DNA from: Streptomyces pyxinae | GTDB lineage: Bacteria; Actinomycetota; Actinomycetes; Streptomycetales; Streptomycetaceae | Length of the DNA: 64,000 nt | Direction of reading: 5' to 3' | Assembly: GCF_024756275.1 (NCBI RefSeq) | Contig: NZ_JANUGQ010000004.1 | Location: 186,001-250,000 of the forward strand | Part shown: piece after piece, positions 60,629 to 64,000 of the stretch | Layout of the letters: the number at the start of each line of letters is the position of its first letter | Position numbering within the stretch: position 1 is the stretch's first letter | Notes under the pieces: generated by a model | What the model saw: the letters and a program-made list of their open reading frames with translations, nothing else | What the model was told of the DNA's origin: nothing | The model's database searches: none | Translations under genes and position numbers: made by a program

Positions 60629-61255
60629 CTAGTACGGATGTACGACGAGGTCGGCGCGGGCGCGGCCGGGGGCGACCAGCCGGGCGTTGGCCTCGTCGGA
60701 GCGGTGCACCCAGCGCTCGGCGGCGGCTCGCTCCCGGCCGTACCGGACGTGCCGGCCGATCAGCCGCTCCACCCGGCGGCCGTGATCCGGCTCCAGGAAC
60801 CAGACCTCGTCCAGCAGGGCCCGGACCCGCGCCCAGGGGCCCTCGTCGTGGAGCAGATAGTTGCCCTCAGTGATCACCAGGGGCACCTCCGGGTCCACCG
60901 GTACGGCCCCGGCGAGCGGTTCCTCCAGCCTCCGGTCGAAGGCGGGCGCGTAGACGGTGACACCCGGTTCGGGGGCGCGCAGCCGGGCCAGCAGGGCCAG
61001 GTACCCGGCCGAGTCGAAGGTGTCGGGCGCGCCCTTGCGGTCGGCCCGGCCGAGCCGCCGCAGCTCGGCGCCCGCGAGGTGGAAGCCGTCCATCGGCACC
61101 ACGACGGCGGCGCCGTCCAGGCCCTCCGCGAGCCGTCCGGCCAGGGTGGACTTCCCCGCCCCGGGGGCCCCGGCGATGCCGAGGACCCGCCGCTCCCCCG
61201 GGACGGCGAGACCACGGGCCCGGGCGATGAGCCCGGCGAGCTGCTGTGCGTCCAT
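60629..61255 (-). CDS. Nucleoside/pantothenate-kinase-like P-loop protein
   Basis: A 208-residue P-loop kinase with Walker A VLGIAGAPGAGKSTLAGRLA, VVVPMDGFHLAGAELRRLGR, the substrate loop VYAPAFDRRLEEPLAGA, Walker B-like PLVITEGNYLL and the lid RRVERLIGRHVRYGRER. It is related to uridine kinase and fructose-transport kinases such as YggC, so a nucleoside or a sugar may be the substrate. ATG 61255 is selected because the P-loop follows at the usual distance. Confidence 0.88.
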   Translation of the reverse strand: MDAQQLAGLIARARGLAVPGERRVLGIAGAPGAGKSTLAGRLAEGLDGAAVVVPMDGFHLAGAELRRLGRADRKGAPDTFDSAGYLALLARLRAPEPGVTVYAPAFDRRLEEPLAGAVPVDPEVPLVITEGNYLLHDEGPWARVRALLDEVWFLEPDHGRRVERLIGRHVRYGRERAAAERWVHRSDEANARLVAPGRARADLVVHPY

Positions 61256-61406
61256 GCCCGCATTCTCCCGGCCCCGCCCGGCCGGCCGGCGAGCGGGGGC
61301 CATGGGACCGGGCCTTGGGACCGAACCTCGAGACCGGCCCATGGGCCGGGGCCAAAGCCGGCCGGAGTCCTGGACCCCGCCCTGTCATACGTATAACGTC
61401 CCCTTC

Positions 61407-61796
61407 ATGGCTCATCTCGCACTGGTCACGCTGGTCGTCCGCGACTACGACGAGGCCATCGCCTTCTACCGGGACGCGCTCGGCTTCGAACTCGTCGAGG
61501 ACACCGACCGGGGCGACGGCTCCCGCTGGGTGGTGGTCCGGCCGCGTGGTACGGCGCCCGGCACCGGTCTGCTGCTGGCCCGCGCCGCCACCGATGCCCA
61601 GCGGGCGGCCGTGGGCACCCAGGCGGGCGGCCGGGTCGGCTTCTTCCTGCACACCGGGGACTTCGCCGCCGAGCACGCCCGGATGGCCGGGGCCGGGGTG
61701 CGCTTCCTGGAGGAGCCCCGCCACGAGCCCTATGGCACCGTCGCGGTCTTCGAGGACCTCTACGGCAACCGCTGGGACCTCCTCCAGCCCGCCTGA
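61407..61796 (+). CDS. Glyoxalase/bleomycin-resistance (VOC) family protein
   Basis: A 129-residue VOC protein: MAHLALVTLVVRDYDEAIAF, YRDALGFELVEDT, GRVGFFLHTGDF, YGTVAVFEDLYGNRWDLLQ. The metal-binding residues His, His and Glu of the paired beta-alpha-beta-beta-beta units seem present. No Shine-Dalgarno precedes the ATG; a -10-like TATAAC (61392-61397) lies 10 nt before it, so the mRNA has almost no leader. The substrate is unknown. Confidence 0.88.
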   Translation: MAHLALVTLVVRDYDEAIAFYRDALGFELVEDTDRGDGSRWVVVRPRGTAPGTGLLLARAATDAQRAAVGTQAGGRVGFFLHTGDFAAEHARMAGAGVRFLEEPRHEPYGTVAVFEDLYGNRWDLLQPA

Positions 61797-61833
61797 CCGG
61801 AGGCCGGACCGGCCCGGCCGGCCCACTCCCGCG

Positions 61834-62154
61834 TCAGGCCGACACACCCCCACGGGGCCCCGGCCGGCCCGTGCCGTATATGAGGGCGGGGGCCTCTTCG
61901 GCTTCCCTCTCTTCCTGTTCCGTCAGGTCTCCGACGGAGTCCGCCGACAACGGAGGCAGTGCCGCCGCTTCCGCCTCGGCCTCCGCGATCAGGGCGTCCA
62001 CCCCGGCGAACCGCGCCTCCATGGCTTCGGTCTCCGCCATCTGACGACCCCCGGCACGGACGAGACAGGCGGAAACATCCATGCCCTCTTGCGCGGCATG
62101 CCGCCGCACCCGCTCGGCCTGCTCCGCTTCGAGGCCGACGCTGATCCTCACCAC
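61834..62154 (-). CDS. Antitoxin-like ribbon-helix-helix protein
   Basis: A 106-residue acidic protein. The start VRISVGLEAEQAERVRRHAAQ looks like a ribbon-helix-helix DNA-binding strand and helix, followed by an Ala/Glu-rich helical tail (ALIAEAEAEAAALPPLS) of the kind that covers a toxin. No toxin gene is next to it in either direction. It could be an orphan antitoxin or a regulator with another partner. Confidence 0.65.
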   Translation of the reverse strand: MVRISVGLEAEQAERVRRHAAQEGMDVSACLVRAGGRQMAETEAMEARFAGVDALIAEAEAEAAALPPLSADSVGDLTEQEEREAEEAPALIYGTGRPGPRGGVSA

Positions 62155-62276
62155 GCGCTGGAGGGTACGCCGCGTATCGCCGTGCGCGGGTCCCCCGGGG
62201 GACCCGTCTCACCGCCTCGTACGTCCGTTCCCGCCGGGGCGTGCCGACGGGAACGGGAGCGGGGACCGGCCGGGGC

Positions 62277-62684
62277 TCAGCCCTCGTCGGAGGCGAGCTT
62301 GAGCGAGACCGAGTTGATGCAGTAGCGCTGGTCGGTCGGGGTCGGGTAGCCCTCGCCCGCGAAGACATGGCCCAGGTGGGAGCCGCAGCGGGCGCAGCGC
62401 ACCTCGGTGCGGACCATGCCGTGCGACCGGTCCTCGATCAGCTCGACGGCGTCGCCGTCCTTGGGGTCGTAGAAGGACGGCCAGCCGCAGTGCGACTCGA
62501 ACTTGGCGGTGGAGGTGAACAGTTCGGCGCCGCACGCCCGGCAGAAGTACACGCCCCGCGTCGTGGTGTCCGTGTACTCACCGGTGAACGGCCGCTCGGT
62601 GCCGGCCTCGCGCAGGACGTGGTACTCCTCCGGGGACAGCTCGGCGCGCCACTGCTCGTCCGGCTTCTCGATGTCGTACGCCAT
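62277..62684 (-). CDS. msrB: Peptide-methionine (R)-S-oxide reductase MsrB
   Basis: A 135-residue protein with FCRACGAELFTSTAKFESHCGWPSFYD, the two Zn-binding CxxC pairs (CRAC, CARC), LGHVF and the catalytic Cys in QRYCINSVSL. It repairs oxidised methionine using thioredoxin. It lies 30 bp downstream of murC on the same strand. Confidence 0.95.
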   Translation of the reverse strand: MAYDIEKPDEQWRAELSPEEYHVLREAGTERPFTGEYTDTTTRGVYFCRACGAELFTSTAKFESHCGWPSFYDPKDGDAVELIEDRSHGMVRTEVRCARCGSHLGHVFAGEGYPTPTDQRYCINSVSLKLASDEG

Positions 62685-62714
62685 GCGTGCGTGCTCCCTC
62701 GGGTGTGGCGGGTC

Positions 62715-64000
62715 TCAGGCGGACAGCCGGGCGAGGATCTCCGGACCGAGGTCGGTGACATCGCCCGCGCCCATGGTGAGAACAAGATCACCGGGCTTGG
62801 CCATTCCCGCGACCACCTCGGCGACGGCCGCCTTGTCCGGGACGGCGGTGACGTCCGCGCCGGCCGCCCGGGCGGCGTCGGTGATCAGCGCGCTGGTGAC
62901 GCCGGGGATCGGGTCCTCGCGGGCCGGGTAGATGTCCAGCACCAGGGAGGCGTCCGCGAGGGCGAGCGCCCGGCCCATCTCCAGGCCCAGTTCCTGGGTG
63001 CGCGAGAACAGGTGCGGCTGGAAGACCACGAGCAGCCGGGCGGATTCGGCGGCGGCCCGCATCGCCTCCAGGTCGGCGGTCATCTCGGTGGGGTGGTGCG
63101 CGTACGAGTCGATGACCTGGACACCCGCCGCCTCGCCCTTCAGCTGGAGGCGGCGGCCCACCCCGGTGTAGGCGGTGAGCGCCCGGGCCAGCGCGGCCGG
63201 GTCGACTCCGGCGCGGACACCGGCCACCAGCGCGGCGGCGGCGTTGTGCGCGTAGTGGCGGCCGGGCACCGAGACGGTGAAGGTGTGCGCGGTGCCGTCC
63301 AGTTCGACGGTGACCTCGCTGGTCATCCCCTGGGGCACCACGGCGGTGATCCGGGCGTCGGAGTCGGCCGACTCACCGACCCGGACGACCCGCAGATCCT
63401 GCCGTCCGGCGACCCGGCGGGCCAGCTCGCGGGCGCCCTCGTGCTCCCCGACCACCAGGGTGCCGCCGGGGCGGATCCGGGCGGCGAACGCCTCGAAGGA
63501 CTCGTAGATCTCCGCCATGGAGGCGTAGTTGGCGTGGTGGTCCAGCTCGACATTGAGGACGATCGCGACCTCGGGCTCGTACTTCTGGAAGCTGCGGTCG
63601 CTCTCGTCCGCCTCGGCCACGAAGATCTCACCGGCGCCGTGCCGGGCGTTGGTGCCCGGGCCCGCGAGGTCGCCGCCGATGGCGTACGAGGGGTCGAGCC
63701 CCAGCTCGGTGAGGGCGACGGCGAGCATCGAGGTGGTGGTGGTCTTGCCGTGGGTACCGGCCACCGCGATCGCCCGGAGGTCCGTCATCAGGGCGGCCAG
63801 CGCGTCGGAGCGGTGCACCACCGGGATGCCCAGCTCATGGGCGCGGACCAGCTCCGGGTTGTCCGCGCGGATGGCGCTGGAGACGACGACGGCGGTGGCG
63901 TCCGGGGCGAGGTGGCCGGCGGCGTGCCCGATGTGGACGGTGGCCCCGACCGCCCGCAGCGAGGCGGCGGTCTCCGACTCGCGCGCGTCGCTGCCGGCCA
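62715..64000 (-). CDS. murC: UDP-N-acetylmuramate-L-alanine ligase (5' end outside the window)
   Basis: The visible 428 codons give the Mur ligase central and C-terminal domains. They include the ATP-binding P-loop VAGTHGKTTTTSML, EADESDRSF, LNVELDHHANY and the C-terminal VIDSYAHHPTEMTADLEAMR and VVFQPHLFSRTQ. It adds L-Ala to UDP-MurNAc in peptidoglycan synthesis. The frame is still open at base 64000, where AGSDARESETAAS of the N-terminal UDP-binding domain is read. It is an essential housekeeping gene upstream of msrB. Confidence 0.95.
   Translation of the reverse strand, partial: AGSDARESETAASLRAVGATVHIGHAAGHLAPDATAVVVSSAIRADNPELVRAHELGIPVVHRSDALAALMTDLRAIAVAGTHGKTTTTSMLAVALTELGLDPSYAIGGDLAGPGTNARHGAGEIFVAEADESDRSFQKYEPEVAIVLNVELDHHANYASMAEIYESFEAFAARIRPGGTLVVGEHEGARELARRVAGRQDLRVVRVGESADSDARITAVVPQGMTSEVTVELDGTAHTFTVSVPGRHYAHNAAAALVAGVRAGVDPAALARALTAYTGVGRRLQLKGEAAGVQVIDSYAHHPTEMTADLEAMRAAAESARLLVVFQPHLFSRTQELGLEMGRALALADASLVLDIYPAREDPIPGVTSALITDAARAAGADVTAVPDKAAVAEVVAGMAKPGDLVLTMGAGDVTDLGPEILARLSA

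Overview
The window is high-GC DNA with strongly G/C-ending codons, frequent GTG starts and many 4-bp start/stop overlaps. Its gene set (DUF574 methyltransferase, SAV2148-type HEPN protein, DUF1707-FHA protein, EACC1/caspase conflict genes, a cyclodipeptide synthase, a TreY/TreZ/GlgX island) points to Streptomyces or a close relative. No insertion sequence, phage gene, CRISPR array, rRNA or origin was seen. There is one tRNA gene (tRNA-Cys).

Layout. 1-13 kb: the tail of an unknown gene, a secreted beta-helix-like protein, a MerR regulator divergent from a tandem alpha/beta-hydrolase (with a textbook 19-bp-spacer MerR promoter between them), an anti-sigma-like ATPase, pyruvate oxidase (poxB), a TrmB/LuxR hybrid regulator, a DUF574 methyltransferase, rsgA, an MFS exporter and tRNA-Cys. 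13-21 kb: a minus-strand run of thioredoxin reductase, a degenerate subtilase, a secreted thioredoxin, a rhodanese, an NCS1 permease and a cyclodipeptide synthase (CDPS), facing a LysR regulator and a LysR-type HTH-only protein. 21-26 kb: a three-gene minus-strand operon of EACC1 protein, caspase-TM-substrate-binding-VWA fusion and solute-binding lipoprotein, which I read as a conflict/immunity system. 26-33.6 kb: a CPA2 antiporter with its regulatory subunit, a YihY membrane protein and an AidB-like acyl-CoA dehydrogenase that diverge from what looks like one bidirectional leaderless promoter, a GAF regulator and a GNAT.

33.7-43.8 kb: the assimilatory sulfur operon. It has a small Cys-containing leader peptide, sulfite reductase, a zinc-ribbon protein, cysH, cysC, cysD, cysN, a sulfonate-type ABC importer and a sirohydrochlorin chelatase. 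Together these take up sulfur compounds, activate and reduce sulfate to sulfide, and help make siroheme for the reductase. 43.8-50.2 kb: housekeeping and hypothetical genes, including a canonical secreted subtilase, an APH-type kinase, a DEDDh exonuclease and a HEPN protein. 50.7-60.6 kb: glgX, treY and treZ (glycogen debranching and maltodextrin-to-trehalose conversion), interleaved with two GNAT genes (one frameshifted) and an FHA protein. 60.6-64 kb: a nucleoside-kinase-like P-loop protein, a VOC protein, an orphan antitoxin-like protein, msrB and the 3' part of murC.

The best candidates for a noteworthy system are the EACC1/caspase/VWA operon and the CDPS/NCS1-permease pair with its LysR control region. 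Smaller regulatory finds are the sulfur-operon leader peptide, the 7-codon upstream ORF coupled to the LysR gene, and the 18-bp divergent leaderless promoter.
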